Origin: Verrucomicrobiota bacterium
Lineage (GTDB): Bacteria; Verrucomicrobiota; Verrucomicrobiia; Opitutales; Seribacteraceae
Reading direction: 5' to 3'
Assembly (NCBI GenBank): GCA_014382645.1
Contig: JACNJI010000439.1
Coordinates: 1 to 5,463, forward strand
Length of the DNA: 5,463 nt
The position numbers were made by a program, and so were the translations under genes. Positions 1 through 5,463 of the stretch are shown piece by piece (the stretch's first letter is position 1; every line of letters starts with the position of its first letter). The notes beneath the pieces were generated by a model. That model was not told the origin of the DNA and made no database searches. It was given only the letters and a program-made list of their open reading frames with translations.

Positions 1-378
1 TGGGCGGGGTGGTCAATATTGCCAAGTCGATTCCGCTATCGAGCACTTTGCTCTAGGCGTCGAGACCAACGAATTGACGTTTTGGGTCGACGTTCACCTT
101 GTCGCCATGACTGCCCTTGACTGATTTAAAGCTGCTATCCAGACGAGACTGTGAAACATCGCCCATCGCCCATAGCTCGACGTTGCTGTCGGCATTCATC
201 GCCTGCGTGGCGGCTCCCGTGCCACGCCCACCGCACCCGATGTACCCGATCTTCAGTTTACGGCTATCCGGCTTGCCGAAAGTCACACTGGGAAAGGCAA
301 GTCCACTGGCGGCCACGGCCGTACTTGAAGCCTTGATGAATGAAGACGATTCGTTTTCTGCGTTTCGTTATCTTTCAT
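1..378 (-). pseudogene. Tat-exported Gfo/Idh/MocA oxidoreductase, N-terminal part, frameshifted and with an in-frame stop; runs off the left edge
   Basis: The family uses NAD(P) to oxidise or reduce sugars and related compounds; a Tat signal would export it folded with its cofactor. The ATG at 378-376 opens with MKDNETQKTNR. Near 343-348 one base appears to be missing: read straight on, the frame ends at TGA 285-283 after 31 residues. Adding one base gives R-R-S-F-I-K followed by an Ala/Ser-rich stretch and AFPS, a standard twin-arginine signal. The frame then continues cleanly with KIGYIGCGGRGTG, the Rossmann dinucleotide-binding loop, and FVGLDA. There a TAG at 55-53 replaces the Tyr expected in relatives, after which homologous sequence resumes (SKVLDSGIDLAILTTPP) to the edge. 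A naive gene call would start at GTG 316 and end at 53, giving an 87-residue fragment lacking its signal. The gene follows ThuA on the same strand, a known family pairing. Either it is a decaying gene or the two lesions are sequence errors. Family assignment is secure; gene status is not. Confidence 0.8.
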
Positions 379-422
379 GAGGATGATTGCAGGAGTTTAG
401 AATAAGTAGAAAAGCTGGAGTA

Positions 423-466
423 AACCCCGAAGAACAGCGGAGGGGTTGTCCAAGAGGACGCAACCC
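423..466 (-). terminator. Hairpin region just downstream of the ThuA gene, possible attenuator or terminator
   Basis: Three base and two of the ThuA stop codon lies a 9-bp stem: arms 443-451 (GGGTTGTCC) and 456-466 (GGACGCAACCC), with a two-base bulge at 459-460 and an AAGA loop on the plus strand. The middle arm GGGGTT (442-447) can instead pair with AACCCC at 423-428. The two stems therefore exclude each other. Read leftward, neither is followed by a good run of T (only CTTTTC a little later), so a simple intrinsic terminator is weakly supported. It lies between ThuA and the Tat-oxidoreductase and could lower expression of the latter or protect the ThuA mRNA end. Confidence 0.4.
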
Positions 467-468
467 AG

Positions 469-1305
469 TTATGGTTTCGGGTGCTGAACCAGATAGTTTA
501 CGCCATCGGTGATCAGCCCCCGATACTCGTTGGTGGCCCAATCGCCCATGTCGTGCCCTACGGTCAGTCCCATGACTTGAGACTTCCCTTGAGGACAGAG
601 CCACATAACGGTGGCCTTGGTTTTTCCTTGGACGCCCTCGATGAGAGGAACCACTGCATCTAACTTGTAAATGTTGTTATAGAGCTCGGTTTTACCGGTG
701 GTGAACTCCTGGGGAAAGCTCTTGGTCGCAGCATGGTTGCCCACCTTGATCATCTTGATGGGCTGGTGAGGACCGTGACGGCCGCTAGCCACACCTGTAA
801 AGTCGCCCCATGCGGGAAACGGCTTGTCGCCATGCTTTTTTTTCCATTCGGCGACAAGAGCGGGATCGGCCTTTGCATTCCCTTTGTAAGCGGGGCCGAT
901 TGCTCCCGGCTTGCCGTCCCTGTAAGTGGGCCACCAGCTGTGCATGGCGCAGTGGATGAGCATGGCGGGGACTCCGTGTTCTCTAGTCTGAGCAACTAAA
1001 TTGGCCTGAGCTTCAATATCCCTGCTCTTTGCGAAACAGAAGTTGTAGACAATGGCGTCGTATCCCTTGCCGAAGTCGGGGGTGCGCAGTTTGGCAATCT
1101 GCGGTTCGTGCTCGCCCGTCATGACGGTCAGTTCCCAGCCGGCCTTTTCGGCAATTTGGGCGAAAATTTTCTTTTGCGCGGTGTACTTGTGCCACCTGCC
1201 AGGTTCGTGCGTAACGTAAAGAACCTTGGTGGCACCCGCGAGAGAGCTCAAAAACAAAGCAATAGTAAGGAACCCTAAAATAGGTCTTGATAGGTTTCGA
1301 GTCAT
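469..1305 (-). CDS. Secreted ThuA-domain protein (trehalose-utilization-like, GATase1-like fold)
   Basis: The 278-residue product opens with MTRNLSRP and a hydrophobic stretch (about residues 9-22) ending in SLAGA, a typical signal peptide likely cut near residue 25. The mature part begins with KVLYVTHEPGRWHKY and carries the ThuA-type landmarks: an alternating core (WELTVMTGEHEP near 57-68, YDAIVYNFC near 82-90), IHCAMHSWW at 117-125 and GHDMGDW at 250-256 near the C-terminus. Length fits the family. ThuA proteins have a class-I glutamine amidotransferase-like fold and usually travel with Gfo/Idh/MocA oxidoreductases; in rhizobia ThuA and ThuB act in oxidation of trehalose and related disaccharides. 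The next gene downstream here is such an oxidoreductase, apparently broken. The frame is open upstream to ATG 1425, but the extra 40 residues would bury the signal peptide, so 1305 is chosen. No Shine-Dalgarno precedes it. The substrate is unknown; a periplasmic role in carbohydrate metabolism is inferred. Confidence 0.85.
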   Translation of the reverse strand: MTRNLSRPILGFLTIALFLSSLAGATKVLYVTHEPGRWHKYTAQKKIFAQIAEKAGWELTVMTGEHEPQIAKLRTPDFGKGYDAIVYNFCFAKSRDIEAQANLVAQTREHGVPAMLIHCAMHSWWPTYRDGKPGAIGPAYKGNAKADPALVAEWKKKHGDKPFPAWGDFTGVASGRHGPHQPIKMIKVGNHAATKSFPQEFTTGKTELYNNIYKLDAVVPLIEGVQGKTKATVMWLCPQGKSQVMGLTVGHDMGDWATNEYRGLITDGVNYLVQHPKP

Positions 1306-1500
1306 AATTCGTATGTTTGGAAGTTGAGAATGGTGGCGAGAGTAAACCTGCCAATTACTCCAAGAGATGGGCGCGTAAATCCTGAATGTCAACCTGCATA
1401 CCTTGGATATTCGTAGGATTTCCAAGTATGAATATCTATAATTCTCGCTGAATCCTCTACACCTCTGGAGCTTGCGACTCGCTCGATTAAACTCGGCTTT
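1306..1500. repeat. Intergenic region with two overlapping inverted repeats upstream of the ThuA gene
   Basis: This 195-base gap between the cyclophilin stop and the ThuA start holds no convincing gene. At 1397-1436 two inverted repeats overlap. The first pairs CATACCTTGG (1397-1406) with CCAAGTATG (1422-1430), nine pairs with one unpaired C. The second pairs GATATTC (1406-1412) with GAATATC (1430-1436) perfectly. They interleave, so only one could form at a time in RNA. They lie about 90 bases before the ThuA ATG, where an operator or a structured leader would sit. I see no clear sigma-70 promoter and no T-tract terminator after the cyclophilin gene, so read-through transcription is possible. 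Confidence 0.3.
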
Positions 1501-2568
1501 CTATTCTCCTAGAGTCACCCATTTTTTCTCGGCAAAACTATAAAAGTAAACGGGGGCAGCCGAACCTTCGCGAAACATCAACCAACCGGCTCCCTGACCA
1601 TTGCCCCCCGCCAAATAAACGTAAGGGAAGGTCTTCTCACTGGTCCAGATCCAGCCCCACTCAGGTTGGAAGTACCATCCGTAAGTATGAGGTGAGGCGT
1701 TACTATCCACCGGCTGGATGGGCAGGGCATCCACCAACCGGGTGGCATTGGCTTCGCCTAGGGGAGTTCGAATCAGCTCAGTCCCTTTGAAACCTCCGAA
1801 AGACTTTACTTCGTTCTTCAAACGCGACTCGAGAGATCCCGTCAAACGGTACTCTCCTTCTGCAACCCAAAGCTCAAATCCGGTGCCCGCCGCGTCCAAT
1901 GCGTCGGACAAAGTGGTAAACGCCTTGGACCACGAAGTACCGTCGCCACCTGCCGAAGCATTATCGTCGATCCGTAAAACAGTATCCGAGGCGACCGTCA
2001 CCTTGACCATCGAATCGGGATTCCCCACGGCACCGCTGCCGGTAACTCCTCGCTCAATCTTATCCACATGCTCCATCCCCTCCACCACCTGCCCCCAAAC
2101 GGTGTATTGTCCGTCAAGAAAAGTGGCATCGGAAAAACAAATGAAGAACTGACTGTTCGCACTGTTGGGATCTTGAGACCTCGCCATCGATGCCGTTCCT
2201 CGAAAATGCTTGAGCTCATTGAACTCGGCGGCCAGATCGGCTAAGTCGGAGTTTCCCGTGCCGACGAGGGATGGGTTGTAGTTACTTTTTACGTTTCCGT
2301 ATTTCACATCTCCCGTCTGCGCCATAAAACCATCGATCACCCGATGAAAAGCAACCCCGTCGTAAAGACCTGACCGAGCAAGTTCTCGAATGCGGGCAAC
2401 GTGCCCGGGAGCGACGGCGGGAAACATTTCGATCACTACCCTGCCCGTAACAAGATCGATCAACAAAGTGTCTTCGGGCACGAGATCGGCTCTCGTCCTC
2501 GCGTCTCCTACACAAGAAAAGGCAAATGCAATTAGAGTGACGATTAATTTAGGGTTACTAAACCTCAT
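1501..2568 (-). CDS. Secreted cyclophilin-type peptidyl-prolyl cis-trans isomerase with a beta-helix remnant and a Trp/Tyr-rich C-terminal module
   Basis: The enzyme isomerises Xaa-Pro bonds and would assist folding outside the cytoplasm. Residues 1-23 form a signal peptide (MRFSNPK, then a hydrophobic stretch). Residues about 33-193 are a complete cyclophilin domain: FHRVIDGFMAQTGD at 74-87 supplies the catalytic Arg76 and the Phe81/Gln84 pocket, then FRGTASMAR at 122-130, SANSQFFICF at 136-145, and LDGQYTVWGQVVEGM at 151-165. The position equivalent to human Trp121 is Phe, as in bacterial cyclophilins. The stretch VKYGNVKSNYNPSLVGTG is an insert common in proteobacterial forms. Ordinary bacterial members have 160-190 residues; this one has 355. 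Residues about 197-264 (RIDDNASAGGDGTSW, ELWVAEGEY, SFGGFKGTE) look like the entry segment of a secreted parallel beta-helix protein, cut off after its first turn. Residues about 296-355 are rich in Trp, Tyr and Phe (GWYFQPEWGWIWTS, GWLMFREGS) and resemble a C-terminal module of secreted Verrucomicrobiota proteins. The start has no Shine-Dalgarno. Isomerase function is secure; the role of the tail is unknown. Confidence 0.9.
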   Translation of the reverse strand: MRFSNPKLIVTLIAFAFSCVGDARTRADLVPEDTLLIDLVTGRVVIEMFPAVAPGHVARIRELARSGLYDGVAFHRVIDGFMAQTGDVKYGNVKSNYNPSLVGTGNSDLADLAAEFNELKHFRGTASMARSQDPNSANSQFFICFSDATFLDGQYTVWGQVVEGMEHVDKIERGVTGSGAVGNPDSMVKVTVASDTVLRIDDNASAGGDGTSWSKAFTTLSDALDAAGTGFELWVAEGEYRLTGSLESRLKNEVKSFGGFKGTELIRTPLGEANATRLVDALPIQPVDSNASPHTYGWYFQPEWGWIWTSEKTFPYVYLAGGNGQGAGWLMFREGSAAPVYFYSFAEKKWVTLGE

Positions 2569-2733
2569 GTCTTAATTCTTTTAAGGGTTAAGGACGGAGG
2601 AGCAACGAACAAAATCCATTTGACCCCTCCGATTTCGAACCTAGCTTGGTGATGAGGAAATTTATCGGACAACCGAAAATTCGGCTTTGACGGATGCATC
2701 GAACAAACAATAAATCTTAAACTCCCTCCTTCC
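2569..2733. promoter_or_regulatory. Divergent intergenic region with a weak rightward promoter candidate and two palindromes
   Basis: The 165 bases separate the leftward cyclophilin gene from the rightward operon, so promoters for both should lie here. For the operon, TTGACG (2687-2692) matches five of six bases of a -35 box and is followed by the AT-rich CAATAAATCTTAAA, where ATAAAT at 2710-2715 is a poor -10 box at 17-base spacing. CCGAAAATTCGG (2673-2684), with 5-base arms, touches the -35 box, and the perfect palindrome GATGCATC (2693-2700) lies in the spacer; either could bind a repressor. Another TTGACC lies at 2620-2625 without a good partner. No leftward promoter could be recognised. 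The leader just before the operon ATG is pyrimidine-rich (CTCCCTCCTTCC), the opposite of a ribosome binding site. Confidence 0.3.
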
Positions 2734-3573
2734 ATGTCACTACTCACACCAGAACAGATATCCTCCTACGAGGAAGACGGCTATGTAATCGTCCGAGGAC
2801 TTTTTTCCAAAGAAGAGACAAAGGTGTTACGCTCAACGGCTGATCACGACAACGCCATGGACAAGGCTTCCTCCTCCATGGACGACGGCAAAGGCAATGA
2901 GGTGCGACTCGCCTTGTGGAACCATCCCGGTGATGGGATCTACGGTATGTTCGCACGCTGCAAACGGGTGGTGGAATCGGTCGAGCAATTGCTCGGTGGC
3001 GAAGCATACCACTACCATTCCAAAATGATCTTGAAGGACGCAAAGATCGGAGGGGCTTGGGCTTGGCATCAGGACTACGGTTATTGGTACCAGAACGGAG
3101 TTCTTTTTCCCGACTTGTGCAGCGTCATGATCGCCGTGGATGCCGCAACCCAGGAAAACGGTTGCCTGCAAGTTCTCAAGAATTCCCACAAGATGGGCAG
3201 AGTGAATCACATCTTGTCCGGCGATCAAGCGGGAGCCGACTCGGAACGGGTCGAAGAAGCGAAAAAGCGTCTCGACCTCGTGCACGTCGTGTTGGATCCC
3301 GGCGACTCCTTGTTCTTTCATCCGAACTTGCTCCACTGCTCGGCAGCCAATAATTCGGAAAATTCTCGCTGGGCCATGATCTGTTGTTACAACGCCGCCG
3401 CGAACGACCCCTATAAGGACTCGCATCACCCCCGCTACACCAAGCTTCACAAAGTGGAAGACGAAAAGGTGCTGGAAGTCGGTTACGCGCATACTAAAGG
3501 CTCGGAAGTCTCGTTCTCGGACCTGAAGGTGGAAGACGAGAGTGCCCAAAGCCTCGAAGAATTAAACGTTTAA
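2734..3573 (+). CDS. Phytanoyl-CoA dioxygenase (PhyH) family Fe(II)/2-oxoglutarate-dependent oxygenase
   Basis: These cytoplasmic enzymes use Fe(II), O2 and 2-oxoglutarate to hydroxylate or oxidatively cleave small molecules. The 279-residue product starts MSLLTPEQISSYEEDGYVIV, a typical PhyH opening (a helix, then the first core strand). The iron ligands are visible: His112 and Asp114 in WHQDYGYW, and His201 in HPNLLHCSAANNS. Arg212 (ENSRW) is placed to bind 2-oxoglutarate. YHYHSKMILK (92-101) and VMIAVDAATQENGCLQVLKNSHK (from 131) complete the double-stranded beta-helix core. The tail contains CCYNAAANDPYK, common to a bacterial subgroup of unknown substrate. No signal peptide is present. 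It is first in a tight operon with a sugar isomerase-like protein 13 bases downstream and an oxidoreductase after that, so a sugar, polyol or related carboxylate substrate is more plausible than a lipid; this is inference. No ribosome binding site precedes the start, but the family N-terminus supports it. Confidence 0.9.
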   Translation: MSLLTPEQISSYEEDGYVIVRGLFSKEETKVLRSTADHDNAMDKASSSMDDGKGNEVRLALWNHPGDGIYGMFARCKRVVESVEQLLGGEAYHYHSKMILKDAKIGGAWAWHQDYGYWYQNGVLFPDLCSVMIAVDAATQENGCLQVLKNSHKMGRVNHILSGDQAGADSERVEEAKKRLDLVHVVLDPGDSLFFHPNLLHCSAANNSENSRWAMICCYNAAANDPYKDSHHPRYTKLHKVEDEKVLEVGYAHTKGSEVSFSDLKVEDESAQSLEELNV

Positions 3574-3586
3574 TCCTTTCAATATT

Positions 3587-4408
3587 ATGAAACTTGGAAT
3601 CATCAACAGCGCTTTCGATCAAGCCGGTGTAGACACTAAAACCGGCTTGGAACACATAGCCCGCATCGGCTTCGACTCGGTCGACGTTTTCACCGAGGCA
3701 ATGACCATACGGGAAGACGAGATTCAGCTCATTGAATCAACCTGCGGCGAGAATAACCTGCCCATCGTTTCCGTCGTCGTCGTCGCAGCAGGGTTGATAG
3801 ACTTCAATGACCCCGTCCGCGACTTTCACGTAGAACGGGCCAAGAAATTCGTGGACCTCGCCGCTCGTTTCAAGTCCGACAACCTCCTTCTCGTACTGGG
3901 CGAATACATTTGGCAGCGCGAAGTGATCCCTCCCGAGATGCAATGGCAATGGGCAATTGAGAACACCCGCAAAATTGCCGACTACGCGGGCCAGAGCGGT
4001 ATCGAAATTGCCCTCGAGCTCGAGCCATTCAGGCTGAGCTTGCTAAACAACGTAAAGGAGATGGTCAGGTTCATCGACGACTGCGCCCACCCCGGAGTGA
4101 AGGCCAACATCGACGTCAGCCACCTCGTCCTCGCCGACGTATCGCCGGCCGAGTTGACTAGCCTCAAGGGAAAGGCAACCCACGTACACATTAGCGATTG
4201 CGACGGCAAGGTGCACGGAGATCTTCCTCCCGGCAGAGGAGTAGTAAAGTTCTCGCCTTACCTGCAAGCCATCAAGGATCTCGATTTCGATGGTTCGATC
4301 TCACTCGAACTGGAGTACTCCCCGGATCCGTCGAAGATCGTCGAGTGGGTGGAGGAAGCCTACCGCTCAACAGCCGAAATGATGGAGCTGGTAGGTCTTC
4401 GCAGCTAA
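3587..4408 (+). CDS. Sugar phosphate isomerase/epimerase-like protein (xylose isomerase-like TIM barrel, AP_endonuc_2 family)
   Basis: The 273-residue protein begins MKLGIINSAF, the first barrel strand, and has the normal length for the family. It includes hydroxypyruvate isomerase, tagatose/psicose 3-epimerases, inosose dehydratase and related lyases. Candidate ligands for the divalent metal occur in the expected order on successive strands: Glu144 or Glu146 (IALELEPF), Asp176 with His179 (ANIDVSHL), His201 (THVHISDCDG) and Glu241 or Glu243 (SISLELEYS). Further landmarks are HIARIGFDSVDVF (23-35) and LLLVLGEYIW (100-109). No signal peptide is seen, so it is cytoplasmic. It starts 13 bases after the oxygenase stop and ends 12 bases before the Gfo/Idh/MocA start, which implies co-transcription. 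Pairing of this fold with Gfo/Idh/MocA enzymes is known from inositol catabolism and from 3-keto-sugar and C-glycoside cleavage systems. The exact reaction cannot be assigned from the sequence. Confidence 0.88.
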   Translation: MKLGIINSAFDQAGVDTKTGLEHIARIGFDSVDVFTEAMTIREDEIQLIESTCGENNLPIVSVVVVAAGLIDFNDPVRDFHVERAKKFVDLAARFKSDNLLLVLGEYIWQREVIPPEMQWQWAIENTRKIADYAGQSGIEIALELEPFRLSLLNNVKEMVRFIDDCAHPGVKANIDVSHLVLADVSPAELTSLKGKATHVHISDCDGKVHGDLPPGRGVVKFSPYLQAIKDLDFDGSISLELEYSPDPSKIVEWVEEAYRSTAEMMELVGLRS

Positions 4409-4420
4409 AAGAAACGCGAC

Positions 4421-5463
4421 ATGTCGGAAGACGACGACTATGGGCTGAGTCCCGAAAAGGTAGAAAAGACGATCGATCCACCGCCGGTCGACTACCTTCC
4501 CAAGAAACCGAAAAGCTACAACCCGAAGATCGGCTTGATCGGAGCCGGGGGTATCAGCGAGTTCCATCTCAAGAACTACAAGGCGTGCGGATTCGAAGTC
4601 ACGGCAATCGCCAACCGCACACGATCAAAGGCCGAAGAAAAACGGGATCAGTTTTACCCCGACGCGCTCGTCTTCGAGGATTACCGAGAATTGCTCGAGG
4701 TCGAGGATATCGAAGTCGTCGACGTGACACCCCACCCCGCCGATCGCTTTCCCATCCTTCGTGAGTCCTTGGATGCGGGGAAGCACGTGCTCAGTCAAAA
4801 ACCTTTCGTACTCGACCTCGACGAAGGCGAAAAGCTCGTCGCCTTGGCGGAAGAGAAAAACCTAAAAATAGCCGTCAACCAAAACGGTCGATGGGCACCC
4901 CACTTCAGTTACCTTCGCAAGGCAATCGCATCGGGCCTGATCGGGCGTGTGACCTCCGTGGATTTCTCCCTGCAATGGGACCAAACTTGGATTAAGGGCA
5001 TTCCGGGATTCGAAAGGATCGGGCACATGGTGCTGTTCGATTTCGCCGTTCACTGGTTCGACATAACTAGCTGCCTGATGACTGGGCAAACGCCGAGCAA
5101 GGTATTCGCGTCCGCCGTCGGTTACTCCGAGCAGGTCTATCGCCCACCCGCCCTTGGTTCGGTAATCATCGAGTATCCGGAGGCTCAGGTTCGCATGGGC
5201 TTCAACGCCCACACAAAGCTAGGCGAGGAAGACGTCACCACCGTCGTCGGCACTAAAGGTACTCTTCGATCACGCGGACCCGGTCTCAACGACCAAACCG
5301 AAATAGCAGTTTACCTTGAGGAAGGATTTGTCCAGGTTCCGTTGACCGGCAGCTGGTTCGAGTCGGGCTTTCAAGGAACCATGGGCGAACTGCTATGCGC
5401 AATAGAGGAGAACCGGGAACCCTCCCACAGCGCAAGAAACAACCTGCAATCACTGGAGCTTTG
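4421..5463 (+). CDS. Cytoplasmic Gfo/Idh/MocA-family oxidoreductase, 3' end beyond the window
   Basis: The frame is open from ATG 4421 to the right edge (347 codons and two bases) without a stop. The first 35 residues are an acidic, Pro/Lys-containing extension (MSEDDDYGLSP..., DPPPVDYLPKKPKSYNP) with no signal peptide. The Rossmann domain follows: KIGLIGAGGISEFHLKNY (36-53) binds NAD(P), IANRTRSK ends the second strand, and VVDVTPHP (99-106) precedes LDAGKHVLSQKPF (118-129), whose Lys127 is the conserved catalytic-site lysine; the usual Glu of the EKP motif is Gln126. The C-terminal alpha/beta domain carries VNQNGRWAPHF (152-162) and HMVLFDFAVHWFD (202-214), the family's D-x-x-x-H active-site pattern (Asp207, His211). 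EPSHSARNNLQSLEL at the edge resembles the last helix, so only a few tens of residues should be missing. It likely oxidises a sugar-like hydroxyl for the isomerase encoded 12 bases upstream. The substrate is unknown. Confidence 0.9.
   Translation, partial: MSEDDDYGLSPEKVEKTIDPPPVDYLPKKPKSYNPKIGLIGAGGISEFHLKNYKACGFEVTAIANRTRSKAEEKRDQFYPDALVFEDYRELLEVEDIEVVDVTPHPADRFPILRESLDAGKHVLSQKPFVLDLDEGEKLVALAEEKNLKIAVNQNGRWAPHFSYLRKAIASGLIGRVTSVDFSLQWDQTWIKGIPGFERIGHMVLFDFAVHWFDITSCLMTGQTPSKVFASAVGYSEQVYRPPALGSVIIEYPEAQVRMGFNAHTKLGEEDVTTVVGTKGTLRSRGPGLNDQTEIAVYLEEGFVQVPLTGSWFESGFQGTMGELLCAIEENREPSHSARNNLQSLEL

Noticed and set aside
53..55. Programmed read-through or pyrrolysine-type recoding at the TAG
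   Set aside because: No structured element is evident after the stop, the separate frameshift points to decay or error, and TAG ends another gene normally.
53..316. An 87-residue ORF starting at GTG 316 as a complete small protein
   Set aside because: It lacks the Tat signal that is encoded just upstream in another frame and stops in the middle of the Rossmann domain; it is a fragment of a larger broken gene.
1306..1425. N-terminal extension of the ThuA protein to ATG 1425
   Set aside because: The added 40 residues resemble no domain and would place the signal peptide internally; the extension also runs through the inverted repeats.
1718..2152. Rightward 144-residue ORF
   Set aside because: It lies wholly antisense to the cyclophilin gene, and its translation shows no family features.
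2565..2747. Leftward 60-residue ORF in the divergent region, overlapping the cyclophilin start by an ATGA-type junction
   Set aside because: The overlap is suggestive and AAGGAGG occurs on this strand at 2724-2730, but that motif lies inside the ORF, about 24 bases from its next ATG. The product has no recognisable features, and the ORF would overlap the start of the well-supported oxygenase gene.
2833..3549. Leftward 238-residue ORF
   Set aside because: It is the complement of the PhyH gene; the PhyH reading has all iron ligands, and the antisense product matches no family pattern.
3771..3783. GTC-repeat microsatellite in the isomerase gene
   Set aside because: It encodes a plausible valine-rich core beta strand (SVVVVAAG) in frame, and GTC is a commonly used valine codon here.
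4198..4764. Rightward 188-residue ORF, very Arg/Ser-rich
   Set aside because: It overlaps the ends of the TIM-barrel and Gfo/Idh/MocA genes in another frame; its composition is typical of a shadow frame.

Overview
The window looks like chromosomal DNA of a Verrucomicrobiota bacterium, probably an Opitutae/Puniceicoccales-like marine or environmental lineage. This is an inference. It rests on the gene families present (Tat-exported Gfo/Idh/MocA, secreted ThuA, PhyH, a sugar-isomerase TIM barrel), on a Trp/Tyr-rich C-terminal module of a kind I associate with secreted proteins of that group, and on the lack of Shine-Dalgarno sequences before any start. No rRNA, tRNA, insertion sequence, phage gene or CRISPR array is visible.

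Layout. Positions 1-2568 carry three leftward genes. In transcription order they are a secreted cyclophilin-type peptidyl-prolyl isomerase with an odd C-terminal tail (2568-1501), a secreted ThuA-domain protein (1305-469), and the start of a Tat-signal Gfo/Idh/MocA oxidoreductase (378 to the left edge). The oxidoreductase reading is broken twice: a one-base deletion inside the twin-arginine codons and an in-frame TAG about 90 codons later. A 165-base divergent intergenic region (2569-2733) separates these from a tight rightward operon: a phytanoyl-CoA-dioxygenase-family Fe(II)/2-oxoglutarate oxygenase (2734-3573), a sugar-phosphate-isomerase/epimerase-like TIM barrel (3587-4408), and a cytoplasmic Gfo/Idh/MocA oxidoreductase (4421 to beyond the right edge), with gaps of 13 and 12 bases.

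How the genes may work together. The rightward trio has an oxygenase, an NAD(P)-dependent oxidoreductase and a divalent-metal isomerase/lyase fold. This combination suits oxidation and rearrangement of a sugar, polyol or glycoside inside the cell; the substrate cannot be read from the sequence. The leftward ThuA plus Gfo/Idh/MocA pair resembles the ThuA/ThuB pairing known from disaccharide oxidation in rhizobia, but here both proteins carry export signals. The cyclophilin may be an unrelated envelope folding factor. The most notable observations are the two lesions in the Tat-oxidoreductase and the hybrid architecture of the cyclophilin.
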